Shown here: piece after piece, positions 49,169 to 58,032 of the stretch
How the letters are laid out: every line of letters starts with the position of its first letter
Position numbering within the stretch: the first letter of the stretch is position 1
Source: Radiobacillus deserti
GTDB lineage: Bacteria > Bacillota > Bacilli > Bacillales > Amphibacillaceae
DNA length: 64,000 bases
Direction: 5' to 3'
NCBI RefSeq assembly: GCF_007301515.1
Contig: NZ_CP041666.1
Span: 1,054,001 to 1,118,000 of the forward strand
The notes under the pieces: model-generated
What the model was told of the DNA's origin: nothing
The model's input: only the letters and a program-made list of their open reading frames with translations
Database searches by the model: none
Position numbers and translations under genes: made by a program

Positions 49169-49801
49169 ATGATTCGAGTTGTCGTCGTTGATGATCATGA
49201 AGTAGTTCGTAAAGGGGTCATTGCTTACCTGCGAACAGAAGAAGATTTGGAAATTGTAGGAGAGGCATTCAGTGGAGATGAAGGTGCGAAGGTAGTTTTA
49301 GAACAGAAGCCAGATGTCGTGTTGATGGATCTCATTATGGAAAATGGAACAGGAATTGAAGCTACGAAGCAAATTATGACTAGCTACCCAACCTGCAAAA
49401 TTATTATTCTAACTAGCTATTATGATGATGAGCAAGTATTTCCTGCGCTGGAAGCTGGTGCCTTTAGTTACATATTAAAAACGTCGACCGCAGAAGAAAT
49501 CGTTACTGCTATTAAAAAAGCATATAAAGGTGAAAATGTCATCGAGCCGAAGGTAGCAAGCAAAATGATGACTAGCTTCCGTGATACAAGTGCTAAGCCT
49601 CATGAGCAACTGACAGAGAGGGAGTTAGAAGTGCTTATGTGTATCGGGGATGGCTTAACGAATCAGGAAATTGGTGAAAAGCTTTTTATTGGGATTAAAA
49701 CAGTTAAAACGCATGTTAGTAACATATTGAGTAAGTTAGATGTTCACGATCGAACCCAAGCCGCAGTTTATGCGCACAAAAATGGATTATTTCGAAAATG
49801 A
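49169..49801 (+). CDS. liaR: Response regulator LiaR
   Basis: A 210-residue NarL-family regulator. The receiver domain starts IRVVVVDDHEVVRKGV; the phosphorylated aspartate is D54 in VVLMDLIMENG. The DNA-binding helix-turn-helix LTERELEVLMCIGDGLTNQEIGEKLFIGIKTVKTHVSNILSKL is at about residues 145-190. ATG 49169 follows AGGTGAAAGGG; the longer frame from 49115 has none. Confidence 0.92.
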   Translation: MIRVVVVDDHEVVRKGVIAYLRTEEDLEIVGEAFSGDEGAKVVLEQKPDVVLMDLIMENGTGIEATKQIMTSYPTCKIIILTSYYDDEQVFPALEAGAFSYILKTSTAEEIVTAIKKAYKGENVIEPKVASKMMTSFRDTSAKPHEQLTERELEVLMCIGDGLTNQEIGEKLFIGIKTVKTHVSNILSKLDVHDRTQAAVYAHKNGLFRK

Positions 49802-49873
49802 GATAATATTCCCTTTTGCTTTTCGGACAAGACTAGTATAATACGTATGATATAAGTGGTAGGAGTGGAAATG

Positions 49874-50311
49874 ATGGCAAACGGGCAAGAGAAAAAAGAT
49901 ACCATTCTTTTTATAATATGGGCACAATCTGTAGTTGCCATGTTAGGCAGTCTCTTCTTTTCAGAAGTCATGCATTTTATTCCATGTGAATTGTGCTGGT
50001 ATCAACGAATCCTAATGTATCCGTTAGTGATTATGTACGGTTATGCAGTCGTAAAAAAGGACATGAGATTTGCTTTTCCAGGAGTATTAATGAGTGGTAT
50101 TGGGATGTTTGTGTCTACGTATCATTACATTTTGCAAAAGGTTCCCGCTTTAAGAGAAGCTGGTGAATCCTGTGGGATTATTCCCTGTACGACAGAATAC
50201 ATAAATGTATTTGGATTTATTACGATTCCTTTCTTAGCTTTAGTAGCATTTATTATCATTTTTTTCTTACACGTAACGTTACTGGTTCAACAAAGGAGAC
50301 GTGACCAATGA
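49874..50311 (+). CDS. bdbC: Disulfide bond formation protein BdbC
   Basis: A 145-residue membrane protein of the DsbB family with four helices. The two cysteine pairs are CELC near residues 36-39 and CGIIPC near 98-103. It re-oxidises a thiol oxidase partner by passing electrons to quinones. The partner may be the adjacent thioredoxin-like protein, which overlaps by four bases. ATG 49874 has TAGGAG eight bases upstream; the ATG at 49871 is an alternative. Confidence 0.9.
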   Translation: MANGQEKKDTILFIIWAQSVVAMLGSLFFSEVMHFIPCELCWYQRILMYPLVIMYGYAVVKKDMRFAFPGVLMSGIGMFVSTYHYILQKVPALREAGESCGIIPCTTEYINVFGFITIPFLALVAFIIIFFLHVTLLVQQRRRDQ

Positions 50312-50787
50312 AGAATAAAATGTTCCTCTTTTTAGGTGTTATCATATTGTTATTTGCTGCACTTGCATTTGTCGTTCAATATCAGAAAAAACAAGCAGCT
50401 GAAGGAAATCCGTACGGAAAAGAAACATTGGACTCAGCAACCATTGAACAACTGGATGACCCAAACTATCAAAATCAAATTCTTCCAGATGAGCTTCAAG
50501 AAAAGCTAGAAAATAAGGAAGATGTGACCGTATATTTCTATAGTCCCAGATGTGAACATTGCTTGCGTACGACGCCTGTTTTAGTTCCGATGATGGAAGA
50601 CTATGGGATAGATATGAAGAAATTAAATATATGGGAGTTTGAAGAGCCATGGGATACGTACAATATTAATGGAACTCCAACCTTGATCCACTTTGAAAAT
50701 GGTGAAGAAGTTGCACGTATCGATGGGGAACAGCCTGTGGAAACATGGGATACATTTATCCATGAGAATATTTTAGATGAAGAGTAG
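50308..50787 (+). CDS. Thioredoxin-like, membrane-anchored thiol-disulfide protein
   Basis: A 159-residue protein with an N-terminal membrane anchor (FLFLGVIILLFAALAFVVQY) and an extracellular thioredoxin fold. The active site is FYSPRCEHCLRTTP near residues 77-90 (CEHC), and the cis-proline region is YNINGTPTLIHFENG near 115-130. It overlaps bdbC by ATGA, so the two are made together and likely form an oxidant pair. Which of BdbA or BdbD it resembles more is not clear. Confidence 0.85.
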   Translation: MKNKMFLFLGVIILLFAALAFVVQYQKKQAAEGNPYGKETLDSATIEQLDDPNYQNQILPDELQEKLENKEDVTVYFYSPRCEHCLRTTPVLVPMMEDYGIDMKKLNIWEFEEPWDTYNINGTPTLIHFENGEEVARIDGEQPVETWDTFIHENILDEE

Positions 50788-50791
50788 AAAT

Positions 50792-50820
50792 AAAGCTTGA
50801 GGCATAGCCTCAAGCTTTAT
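50792..50820. terminator. Bidirectional terminator
   Basis: AAAGCTTGAGGC and GCCTCAAGCTTT around AT, between the thioredoxin-like gene and the convergent hmoB. Confidence 0.8.
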
Positions 50821-51320
50821 TTCTTATCGTCTATCATATAGTACGTACCGATATAAGGAGCTCCAGAGAAAAATGCTGGAGTTTGCTGTGCACCAGCTGT
50901 TTTTTGGTGCGATTTTTTAAAGGAATCTGAATTTTTCCATCTTTCGTAATCTGATTCGGATGTCCATTGAACCATGACAATATACGTATTTCCACTATGC
51001 GGTCGTAACAAGCGAAACGCTAGAAATCCAGGTTCTGCTTCGATATACGAAGCGCGATTTCGAAATTGATCCTCGAATAAAGGCTTACCTTCATCCGTTA
51101 CCGGGATGTTATTCATAACGACAAACCCGTGATCTTGAAGAGAACCTGTAGAAAGAACGACATCGTATTTGCGTGGTACTTCAAACATTTTCTTTTCTGT
51201 TCCCTCATAATAAGCCACTGTATTGCCATTTCCTTGCATGAGTAGAATATGTTTGTCTGTTTGCTTTTGCTTATATTTTTCTAGAAAATCAACCGTACCA
51301 TTCGTCATAAATGCATACAT
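50817..51320 (-). CDS. hmoB: Heme-degrading monooxygenase HmoB
   Basis: A 167-residue protein of the antibiotic biosynthesis monooxygenase fold, one residue longer than B. subtilis HmoB (YhgC). FVVMNNIPVTDEGKPLFEDQFRNRA and PGFLAFRLLRPHSGNTYIVMVQWTSESDYERWKNSDSFKKSH form the IsdG-like heme-binding half. It opens heme to release iron, or buffers free heme. ATG 51320 follows ACAGGTG; the extension to 51341 is unsupported. It lies beside hemEHY and pbpF, as in B. subtilis. Confidence 0.9.
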   Translation of the reverse strand: MYAFMTNGTVDFLEKYKQKQTDKHILLMQGNGNTVAYYEGTEKKMFEVPRKYDVVLSTGSLQDHGFVVMNNIPVTDEGKPLFEDQFRNRASYIEAEPGFLAFRLLRPHSGNTYIVMVQWTSESDYERWKNSDSFKKSHQKTAGAQQTPAFFSGAPYIGTYYMIDDKK

Positions 51321-51487
51321 ACTTTTCACCTGTTTCCTCAAAAGTCTAATATTTTCTTTAGTTTACCAATCAAAGAATTATCTAATCAAGTAAGACAAAT
51401 AGGGAAGGATTCGTGGATTACGATTCATCCACCTATTCTTTCCGTGTATAATAAGTACCATGCATCACTTGGAAAAGAGGGAAAGAC

Positions 51488-53650
51488 GTGAAATGGAAAG
51501 AATATATGGCTAAGTTCTCTTTGAAATGGGCATGGCCATTATATATAGTAGGAAGCATAGTTGTTCTAGGAATTATTGGCTATTTATTTATATTGTTTGG
51601 CGGTAGGTTTGTAGTGGATGAAAAGGATTTAATATTGAAAGAAGCGACAACCATTGAAACAAGAGAAGGGATTGTCATTAAAAGAATTTATGATGAGAAT
51701 CGAACAAACGTTTCATTTGAGGATATTCCTGAATATGTGGCGAATGCATTCGTAGCGATTGAGGATAATCGATTTTACGAGCATGCCGGTGTCGATTTTA
51801 AGTCAGTAATGCGTGCACTATCACGAGATATTTTGTCAATGAGTAAAAAAGAAGGAGCAAGTACGATTACCCAGCAGCTTGCAAAAAACCTGTTTTTAAG
51901 CAATGACAAAACGTGGATGCGAAAAACAAAGGAAGTAATGGCTGCTATTTACTTAGACCGGAATTTTACAAAAGAAAAACTATTAGAGTATTACATGAAT
52001 GAAATCTACTTTGGACATGGGAAGTACGGAATTCAGGAAGCCTCGCGGTATTATTTTAGTAAGGATGTAAAGGACTTAACGGTTAGTGAAGGGGCGCTCC
52101 TTGCGGGATTAGCAAAAGCACCTAATTCTTATTCTCCCATAGACCATCCAGAAAAAGCCTTGGAGCGCCGGAATATTGTTCTTCAAGAAATGAATGAACT
52201 AGATATGCTTGAAACAGAGCAAATGGTTCAGCTTCAAGGTAAAACATTGGAGCTCAACCTCCAAAAAGAGAAAGAACAACCATGGTTGGATTCGTATATT
52301 GACTTAGTACTACAGGAAATAACGAATACGTTTGATATTTCGTTTAATGAGCTAAAACGAGGTGGCTATCGGATTGTTGTAAACCTAGATCCGAACGCTC
52401 AAAGGATAGCCTATGAGCAATTACAAAATGAAGCCTCGTTCTCTGGTTCAGAATCCGGTATTGAAGCAGCATTTGTAGCAGTCGATCAAAAGTCAGGCGG
52501 AATTCTATCTGCGATTGGTGGACGAAATTATAAGCTCGGTGATTTGAGTCGTGTAACGGTTCGACGCCAACCAGGATCTGTTATGAAGCCCTTAGCAGTA
52601 TATGGGCCAGCGATGATGAAAGAAGACTATCAACCATACACGCTTCTTCCAGATGAAAAAAGAAGCTACGGGGACTATACTGCTCACAATTATGATGAAC
52701 AGTATGAAGGGTCAGTTTCCATGGTTGAAGCCATTCAAGAGTCCAAAAATGCCCCAGCAGTTTGGTTGCTAGATGAAATTGGTATAACCTATGCGAAGGA
52801 TTACTTAGAAAAGATGAACCTATCTATTCCGGATAAGGGCTTATCGATTGCCCTCGGTGGACTAAAAGAAGGACTGACACCGTTGCAATTGGCAGAAAGT
52901 TATCGTGCCTTTGCTCATCAAGGAGAAGTTATACACGCTTATACAGTGGATACGATTTACGATAGAAATGATGAAGTGGTAGCGGAAGCCCGATACGAAA
53001 CAACGAATGTATTTAGTGAGCAGGTTGCTTGGAACATGACGAGAATGCTAGAAGGTGTTGTTCAGCGCGGTACTGCAACTAGTGGAGATTACGAGAAAGC
53101 CTTGGCAGGGAAAACCGGAACTACTCAACATCCTAAAGCGAAGGACATGGTGAAAGATGCTTGGTTTGTCGGTTACACACCTGACATCGTTACAGCAATG
53201 TGGGTTGGGTATGATCAATCAGATGACAAGCATTATTTAACCAAAGGTAGTGAAGTACCAACGACTATTACGAAAAACATACTGCGTGAGGTTGATCAAT
53301 ACAGGGAGCAAGCTTCTACGTTTACAAAGCCTGATTCTGTGGAAGAATTACAGGAGCCTATTACGTTACCTGTTGTGGAAGACTTAAAAGCAGACTATAA
53401 ATTCGGTGGTTTCTCCATTTTACAAGCATCGCTTACATGGACACCAAGTACGGATAATCGTGTTGTTTATCACATATATAAGGTAACAGAGGACGGAGAC
53501 GAGAAGATTGGAGAAGTTAAAGGAGAAGGGGAGTATCGGGTGAAGGGGATTAATTTCTTTGGAGAAAACACCTATTATATTCAACCGTACAACCCGCTCA
53601 CGAATGAAACAGGAAAAGCATCCAATCAGGTTACGTTGTCTTTCAGGTAA
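51488..53650 (+). CDS. pbpF: Penicillin-binding protein 1 type, PbpF
   Basis: A 720-residue bifunctional peptidoglycan synthase. One N-terminal membrane helix (residues 20-40), a glycosyltransferase-51 domain with AIEDNRFYEHAGVD near 90-103 and STITQQLAKNLFL near 125-137, and a transpeptidase with PGSVMKP (active serine near residue 364), SKNAP near 418 and GKTGTTQHP near 541. The last 80 residues look like a fibronectin-type domain (ASLTWTPSTDNRVVYHIYKV). In B. subtilis PbpF is expressed in the forespore under sigma-F and in growth. The start is GTG 51488 after AGAGGG. Confidence 0.92.
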   Translation: MKWKEYMAKFSLKWAWPLYIVGSIVVLGIIGYLFILFGGRFVVDEKDLILKEATTIETREGIVIKRIYDENRTNVSFEDIPEYVANAFVAIEDNRFYEHAGVDFKSVMRALSRDILSMSKKEGASTITQQLAKNLFLSNDKTWMRKTKEVMAAIYLDRNFTKEKLLEYYMNEIYFGHGKYGIQEASRYYFSKDVKDLTVSEGALLAGLAKAPNSYSPIDHPEKALERRNIVLQEMNELDMLETEQMVQLQGKTLELNLQKEKEQPWLDSYIDLVLQEITNTFDISFNELKRGGYRIVVNLDPNAQRIAYEQLQNEASFSGSESGIEAAFVAVDQKSGGILSAIGGRNYKLGDLSRVTVRRQPGSVMKPLAVYGPAMMKEDYQPYTLLPDEKRSYGDYTAHNYDEQYEGSVSMVEAIQESKNAPAVWLLDEIGITYAKDYLEKMNLSIPDKGLSIALGGLKEGLTPLQLAESYRAFAHQGEVIHAYTVDTIYDRNDEVVAEARYETTNVFSEQVAWNMTRMLEGVVQRGTATSGDYEKALAGKTGTTQHPKAKDMVKDAWFVGYTPDIVTAMWVGYDQSDDKHYLTKGSEVPTTITKNILREVDQYREQASTFTKPDSVEELQEPITLPVVEDLKADYKFGGFSILQASLTWTPSTDNRVVYHIYKVTEDGDEKIGEVKGEGEYRVKGINFFGENTYYIQPYNPLTNETGKASNQVTLSFR

Positions 53651-53678
53651 AGGGAAGAAATCCCAACATTATTTGCTT

Positions 53679-53913
53679 GGGGCTGGGACATAACGAAAAG
53701 GATAAGCCGAAAAGCCGAACAACAGCCTATACTAGCTCCGGAAATATACGTAGACTCCAGCGGGAAAAAGGCATCGGTGAGACCCCACCGTGCGTCAGCA
53801 CGAGGAGGCTCACCAGCCGCCCGCGGAAAGCGTCGTATATTTCCGGAGCGGGGTATAGGCACTATTTAAATTGTTCGTTTTATTATTGCTTACTATACTT
53901 TTGTTCCAGCCTC
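53679..53913 (+). repeat. Intergenic hairpin repeat, copy 2
   Basis: About 235 bp after pbpF, the second copy of the 26838-27078 element. GGCTGGGACA (53681) faces TGTTCCAGCC (53902-53911) with one G-T pair; GCCTATA/TATAGGC and CTCCGGAAATATACG with its exact complement lie inside. The central part pairs GGTGAG with CTCACC and ends in the GTGC-GTCA-GCAC tip. Same orientation relative to its upstream gene as copy 1. Confidence 0.88.
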
Positions 53914-54043
53914 ATTTGAAAAAAAGACCAATAGTAGACAAAAAGTGAACAAATTCGTGACAATTAGTATCAATTGCTATACAGACAGGGAATAAATAGT
54001 TATAGTGGTTAATGGAATGGACTAGAAACGAAGGGTGAAAATC
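53914..54043. other. hemEHY upstream region
   Basis: AT-rich spacer between the repeat and hemE. TATAGT at 54001-54006 may be a -10 element, but the nearest TTGCTA (53974) is 21 bases away, too far for a standard promoter. No Fur-like or other palindrome was recognised. Confidence 0.3.
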
Positions 54044-55072
54044 ATGTCGAGACAAATAAACGACACTATCTTGAAGGCGTTTCGTGGGGAAGCGACTAAT
54101 CATGTGCCAGCGTGGTATATGAGACAAGCGGGCAGATCTCAAAAGGAATATAGAGAGTTAAAAGAAAAGTATTCATTATTTGAGATTACCCATCAGCCAG
54201 AATTATGTGCTTACGTGACTAGATTGCCAGTAGAGCAATACGGGGTAGATGCAGCAATCTTATACAAAGATATCATGACTCCACTCCCAGCAATTGGCGT
54301 GGACGTAGAAATTAAAAAAGGAATCGGCCCTGTCATTGATCAGCCGATTCGTTCCCTACAAGACGTTGAAAGATTAGGCGAAATTGATCCGGAATCTGAT
54401 GTTCCGTACGTATTAGAGACGATTCGTCTTCTAACGGAGGAACAGCTAGATGTCCCGTTAATTTCGTTCAGTGGCGCACCATTTACAATTGCAAGCTATA
54501 TGATTGAAGGTGGGCCTTCCAAAAACTATCATAAGACAAAAGCAATGATGTACAGTGATCCAAAAGCTTGGTTCCTTCTTATGGACAAGCTGGGTGATAT
54601 GGTCATTACGTATGTTAAAGCACAAATTCGTGCAGGAGCTCGTGCGATTCAAATTTTTGATTCCTGGGTTGGGACGTTAAATGTTTCCGATTATCGCACG
54701 TACGTGAAGCCAGTCATGCATCGAATTTTCTCAGAGTTGAAAGAGGAAGGTGTTCCTTTGATTATGTTCGGGGTAGGAGCACGTCATTTAATTCTCGAGT
54801 GGAATGACTTGCCGGTAGATGTACTAGGATTAGATTGGCGCATGTCTATCACGGAAGCGCGTAATCTTGGGATTACGAAAACCTTGCAAGGGAATTTGGA
54901 TCCAGCCATTTTACTTTCGGATTGGGATACGATTGAAAGTAGAGCACATGCCATTTTAGAGGAAGGTACAAAGCAACCAGGCTTTGTATTTAATCTTGGG
55001 CATGGGATTACTCCTGAAATTAAACCAGCAACATTAATGAAGTTAACAGAACTCATTCACGCCTATAAATAG
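54044..55072 (+). CDS. hemE: Uroporphyrinogen decarboxylase
   Basis: A 342-residue cytoplasmic enzyme that makes coproporphyrinogen III. The N-terminal signature PAWYMRQAGRSQKEYRELKEKYSLFE lies at residues 20-45, the active-site ILYKDIMTPLPAIGVDVEI near 75-95, and GNLDPAILLSDWDTIE near 284-300. ATG 54044 is preceded by AAGGGTG; the GTG at 54035 is in this site. First gene of hemEHY. Confidence 0.95.
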   Translation: MSRQINDTILKAFRGEATNHVPAWYMRQAGRSQKEYRELKEKYSLFEITHQPELCAYVTRLPVEQYGVDAAILYKDIMTPLPAIGVDVEIKKGIGPVIDQPIRSLQDVERLGEIDPESDVPYVLETIRLLTEEQLDVPLISFSGAPFTIASYMIEGGPSKNYHKTKAMMYSDPKAWFLLMDKLGDMVITYVKAQIRAGARAIQIFDSWVGTLNVSDYRTYVKPVMHRIFSELKEEGVPLIMFGVGARHLILEWNDLPVDVLGLDWRMSITEARNLGITKTLQGNLDPAILLSDWDTIESRAHAILEEGTKQPGFVFNLGHGITPEIKPATLMKLTELIHAYK

Positions 55073-55107
55073 AATGAATAAAACTATGCATGTAAGAGGT
55101 GGAAATC

Positions 55108-56052
55108 TTGACTAAGAAAAAAGTAGGATTACTCGTAATGGCTTATGGTACTCCTTATAAGGAAGAGGATATCGAGCGATATTATACGGATATTCGTCAT
55201 GGACACAAACCAACTCCAGAAATGCTTGCAGATTTAACAGAGCGTTACCAAGCAATTGGCGGAATTTCTCCGTTGGCTAAAATCACACAAGATCAAACAA
55301 AGGCTTTAGAAGCAAAGTTAAACCAAATGCAAGATGAAGTAGAATTCGTTCCATACTTAGGATTAAAACATATTGAGCCATTTATTGAAGATGCGGTAAA
55401 ACAAATGGCGGACGATGGGATTGAAGAAGCTGTTTCTATTGTATTGGCACCACATTATTCTACATTTAGTGTAAAGTCATACAATGGACGAGCTCAAAAA
55501 GAAGCAGACAAATATGGTGTTACAACTATCACGTCGGTAGAAAGTTGGTATGATGCACCAGGATTTATTAAATACTGGGCGGATGAAATCTCTGCTATTT
55601 TTAATGGGATGGATGACGCAGAGCGTGAAAAAGCTGTATTAGTGGTATCTGCACATAGCTTACCAGAAAAAATTCTACAAAATGGAGATCCGTATCCGGA
55701 TCAATTAAAAAGAACAGCGGATTTAATCTCTGAATCTACTGGGATTAAAAATTATGCGCTCGGATGGCAGAGTGAAGGGAATACACCAGATCCTTGGCTT
55801 GGACCAGATGTTCAGGATTTAACAAGGGATTTGTATGAGCAAGAAGGCTACCGATCTTTCGTCTATGCGCCGGTAGGATTTGTCGCAGATCACTTAGAAG
55901 TCCTTTACGATAATGATTATGAGTGTAAAGTGGTTTGTGACGAACTGGGAGCAAACTATTATCGCCCAGAGATGCCAAATGTAGCACCACAATTTATCGA
56001 TACACTAGCTAATGTTGTTCTAACAAAATATAAAAGCTCTGATCAATCATGA
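55108..56052 (+). CDS. hemH: Coproporphyrin/protoporphyrin ferrochelatase
   Basis: A 314-residue enzyme that inserts iron into coproporphyrin III in the Gram-positive heme pathway. LLVMAYGTPYKEEDIERYYTDIRHG is the start, VSAHSLPEKILQNGDPY (with the catalytic His near residue 184) is mid protein and FVYAPVGFVADHLEVLYDNDYE supplies the late Glu/His ligands. The start is TTG 55108 with AGAGGTGG upstream; the GTG at 55099 is too close to that site. Overlaps hemY by ATGA. Confidence 0.94.
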   Translation: MTKKKVGLLVMAYGTPYKEEDIERYYTDIRHGHKPTPEMLADLTERYQAIGGISPLAKITQDQTKALEAKLNQMQDEVEFVPYLGLKHIEPFIEDAVKQMADDGIEEAVSIVLAPHYSTFSVKSYNGRAQKEADKYGVTTITSVESWYDAPGFIKYWADEISAIFNGMDDAEREKAVLVVSAHSLPEKILQNGDPYPDQLKRTADLISESTGIKNYALGWQSEGNTPDPWLGPDVQDLTRDLYEQEGYRSFVYAPVGFVADHLEVLYDNDYECKVVCDELGANYYRPEMPNVAPQFIDTLANVVLTKYKSSDQS

Positions 56053-57455
56053 GCGATAATAAACAAATAGTTGTAATAGGTGGCGGTATTACAGGTCTTA
56101 CTGCCGCCTATTATTTGCAAGAAGAGATTCAGAAAAAGCAGCTACCCTATGAAGTAAAGCTAATCGAAGCTAGTGGTCGCTTAGGCGGAAAGATTATGTC
56201 TTATCAGAAAGATGGATTTACCATTGAGAGAGGACCAGATTCTTTCTTAATTCGAAAAAAATCAGCTGCAGAATTGGTGAAAGACGTTGGGTTAGAAGAC
56301 GAATTGATTAAAAATGGAACAGGTCAATCCTACATACTTGTAAATGATCAGCTTCATAAAATGCCAAGTGGTTCATTTATGGGCGTTCCAACCCAAGTGA
56401 AACCGTTCTTGCAATCATCGCTTTTCTCATGGAAAGGAAAACTAAGAGCAGGCTTTGATTTCGTCTTACCGAAAGGAAAAGCACAACCTGATCAATCACT
56501 TGGCTTATTTTTTCGTCGCCGGTTAGGGGACGAAATCGTAGAAAATTTAATTGAGCCGTTGTTATCTGGTATTTATGCTGGGGATATTGACGATTTGAGC
56601 TTGATGTCTACTTTCCCAAACTTTTATGACCTAGAGCAAGAACATCAGAGCTTAGTAAAAGGGTTACAAAAAACGGTGCCAAAGCCACCAAAGTCTAATC
56701 GGAAACAGAAGAAGCCAAGTATGTTCTATTCATTAAAAAACGGGTTGGAATCACTCGTTCATGCAGTAGAAGCGAAGCTAGAAGATGGAACGGTTTGGAA
56801 AGAAACAGAGGTAACAGAGATAAAACGTCGGGATTCCAAATATGATATTCTGTTAGGAAATCAAGAAACAATGGAGGCGGATGCTGTTGTCATGGCTACC
56901 CCATACTTTGCGACCGCACATATGCTTCGTGATTATCCCTTTGTTGAGCCGTTGCATCAAATGAAAGCAACCTCTGTAGCGAATGTTGCACTTGCATTTG
57001 ATGCATCTGCTATTCAAAAAGATATTGATGGTACAGGATTTGTGGTCTCTCGTAATAGTAGTTATCGAATCACAGCGTGTACGTGGGTACACAAGAAATG
57101 GCCTACCTCCACTCCAAAAGGAAAAGTATTACTACGGTGTTTTGTTGGGAAGCCTGATGATCAACAAGTAATTGACCTTTCGGATAAAGAGATCGTAGAA
57201 ATCGCTCTACAGGATATTAAAAAAATTATGAATATCACTGGAGAACCAGATTTCTCTGTCGTAACGAGATGGAAGCAGGCAATGCCTCAATATTCTGTTG
57301 GGCACAAGCTCCGGATTAGTTCAGTGCGAGAAGGAATGAAACAAGAGCTTCCAGGGTTGTTTCTAGCAGGTAGTTCTTATGAAGGTATTGGTATTCCAGA
57401 TTGTATTGATCAAGGAAAAGCTGCGGTTGAGCAAGTTCTTACATTTTTAAACTAA
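56049..57455 (+). CDS. hemY: Coproporphyrinogen III oxidase (HemY/CgoX)
   Basis: A 468-residue FAD enzyme that oxidises coproporphyrinogen III to coproporphyrin III. The dinucleotide-binding motif VVIGGGITGLTAAYYL is at residues 8-23, IEASGRLGGKIMSY follows near 37-50, and the FAD-closing segment GLFLAGSSYEGIGIPDCIDQGKAAVEQVL is C-terminal. ATG 56049 overlaps the hemH stop. Last gene of the hemEHY operon, with a hairpin just after it. Confidence 0.94.
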   Translation: MSDNKQIVVIGGGITGLTAAYYLQEEIQKKQLPYEVKLIEASGRLGGKIMSYQKDGFTIERGPDSFLIRKKSAAELVKDVGLEDELIKNGTGQSYILVNDQLHKMPSGSFMGVPTQVKPFLQSSLFSWKGKLRAGFDFVLPKGKAQPDQSLGLFFRRRLGDEIVENLIEPLLSGIYAGDIDDLSLMSTFPNFYDLEQEHQSLVKGLQKTVPKPPKSNRKQKKPSMFYSLKNGLESLVHAVEAKLEDGTVWKETEVTEIKRRDSKYDILLGNQETMEADAVVMATPYFATAHMLRDYPFVEPLHQMKATSVANVALAFDASAIQKDIDGTGFVVSRNSSYRITACTWVHKKWPTSTPKGKVLLRCFVGKPDDQQVIDLSDKEIVEIALQDIKKIMNITGEPDFSVVTRWKQAMPQYSVGHKLRISSVREGMKQELPGLFLAGSSYEGIGIPDCIDQGKAAVEQVLTFLN

Positions 57456-57469
57456 ACTTGTTCATGTTG

Positions 57470-57511
57470 ATAGAGGTAGAATTCGGTAGAGGGTTTTACC
57501 TCTATTTTTTT
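57470..57511 (+). terminator. Terminator after hemEHY
   Basis: ATAGAGGTA and TACCTCTAT form the outer stem with a further partial stem inside, followed by T7. Confidence 0.7.
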
Positions 57512-57591
57512 ATGCAATGAAATACGATGAAGGAAAATAAAATAAATAAAACGAAGCCAATACTTATCAACATCTGTACAATTTGTTCCAA
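57502..57591 (-). CDS. Small single-pass membrane peptide, 29 residues
   Basis: A TTG at 57591 begins MEQIVQMLISIGFVLFILFS and continues as FIVFHCIKK before TAG at 57502. AAGGAGG sits seven bases upstream, a near-perfect ribosome site. The whole peptide is one hydrophobic helix with a charged C-terminus. Overlapping longer frames on both strands have no such site. Not recognised. The 3' end overlaps the hemY terminator. Confidence 0.55.
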   Translation of the reverse strand: MEQIVQMLISIGFVLFILFSFIVFHCIKK

Positions 57592-57765
57592 TGATTTCCT
57601 CCTTATCTTCTTTTATCTTCTTCGTCGTTTTAAAGTATGAATCAGAAGCAGCTAAAAAACAAAACGTGATCGTAAACATTATCCAAATAGTCTTAAGAAT
57701 CCTCCTTATCTTTTCAAAATTCCCATACATTAATATGATATTGTACATCCTATACTATAATAAAA

Positions 57766-57790
57766 AAAGCAGCTTATAGGTAAGCTGCTA
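57766..57790 (-). terminator. Terminator after yhfH
   Basis: AGCAGCTTA and TAAGCTGCT around TAGG; on the minus strand it is followed by seven T. Confidence 0.8.
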
Positions 57791-57806
57791 TCGGGTACAA
57801 TGATTA

Positions 57807-57935
57807 TTATCTAGCGGGATGGTCACATTCATCACATACATTTCCATAGCAATCCGCTTTCTCTAGTATGCTGTTGCCACACTTTGAGCATTTTTTCTTA
57901 GGCAAGGTACGAAAAAACTCAACGATGCTCTTCAA
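57807..57935 (-). CDS. yhfH: YhfH family small zinc-binding protein
   Basis: A 42-residue protein starting MKSIVEFFRTLPKKKCSKCG, with CSKC at 16-19 and CDEC near 35-38 plus another Cys in DCYGNVCDEC, a four-cysteine knuckle. The FFRTLPKKKCxxCG start and CYGNVCDEC end are the YhfH family pattern, and its position beside yhfI matches B. subtilis. Start TTG 57935 with AGGAGGG six bases upstream. Function unknown. Divergent from yhfI. Confidence 0.82.
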   Translation of the reverse strand: MKSIVEFFRTLPKKKCSKCGNSILEKADCYGNVCDECDHPAR

Positions 57936-58032
57936 GTGAATCCCTCCTGTTTTATAGTAATTTAATTGTATTATAACAGTTAATTAAATTCAACATATTG
58001 TTTTATAACAATTTTAAAATGAGGTGAATGTC

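Noticed and set aside
53626..53919. Frames on both strands across repeat copy 2
   Set aside because: Same as for copy 1; no ribosome site and not a conserved protein.
57452..57748. Minus-strand frame of 98 codons after hemY
   Set aside because: Its first codons lack a ribosome site; the only strong site in the region fits the 29-residue frame. It also overlaps the hemY terminator.
57591..57779. Plus-strand frame of 62 codons
   Set aside because: The start codon overlaps the antisense of a ribosome site, none is found upstream on plus, and the end runs through the yhfH terminator.
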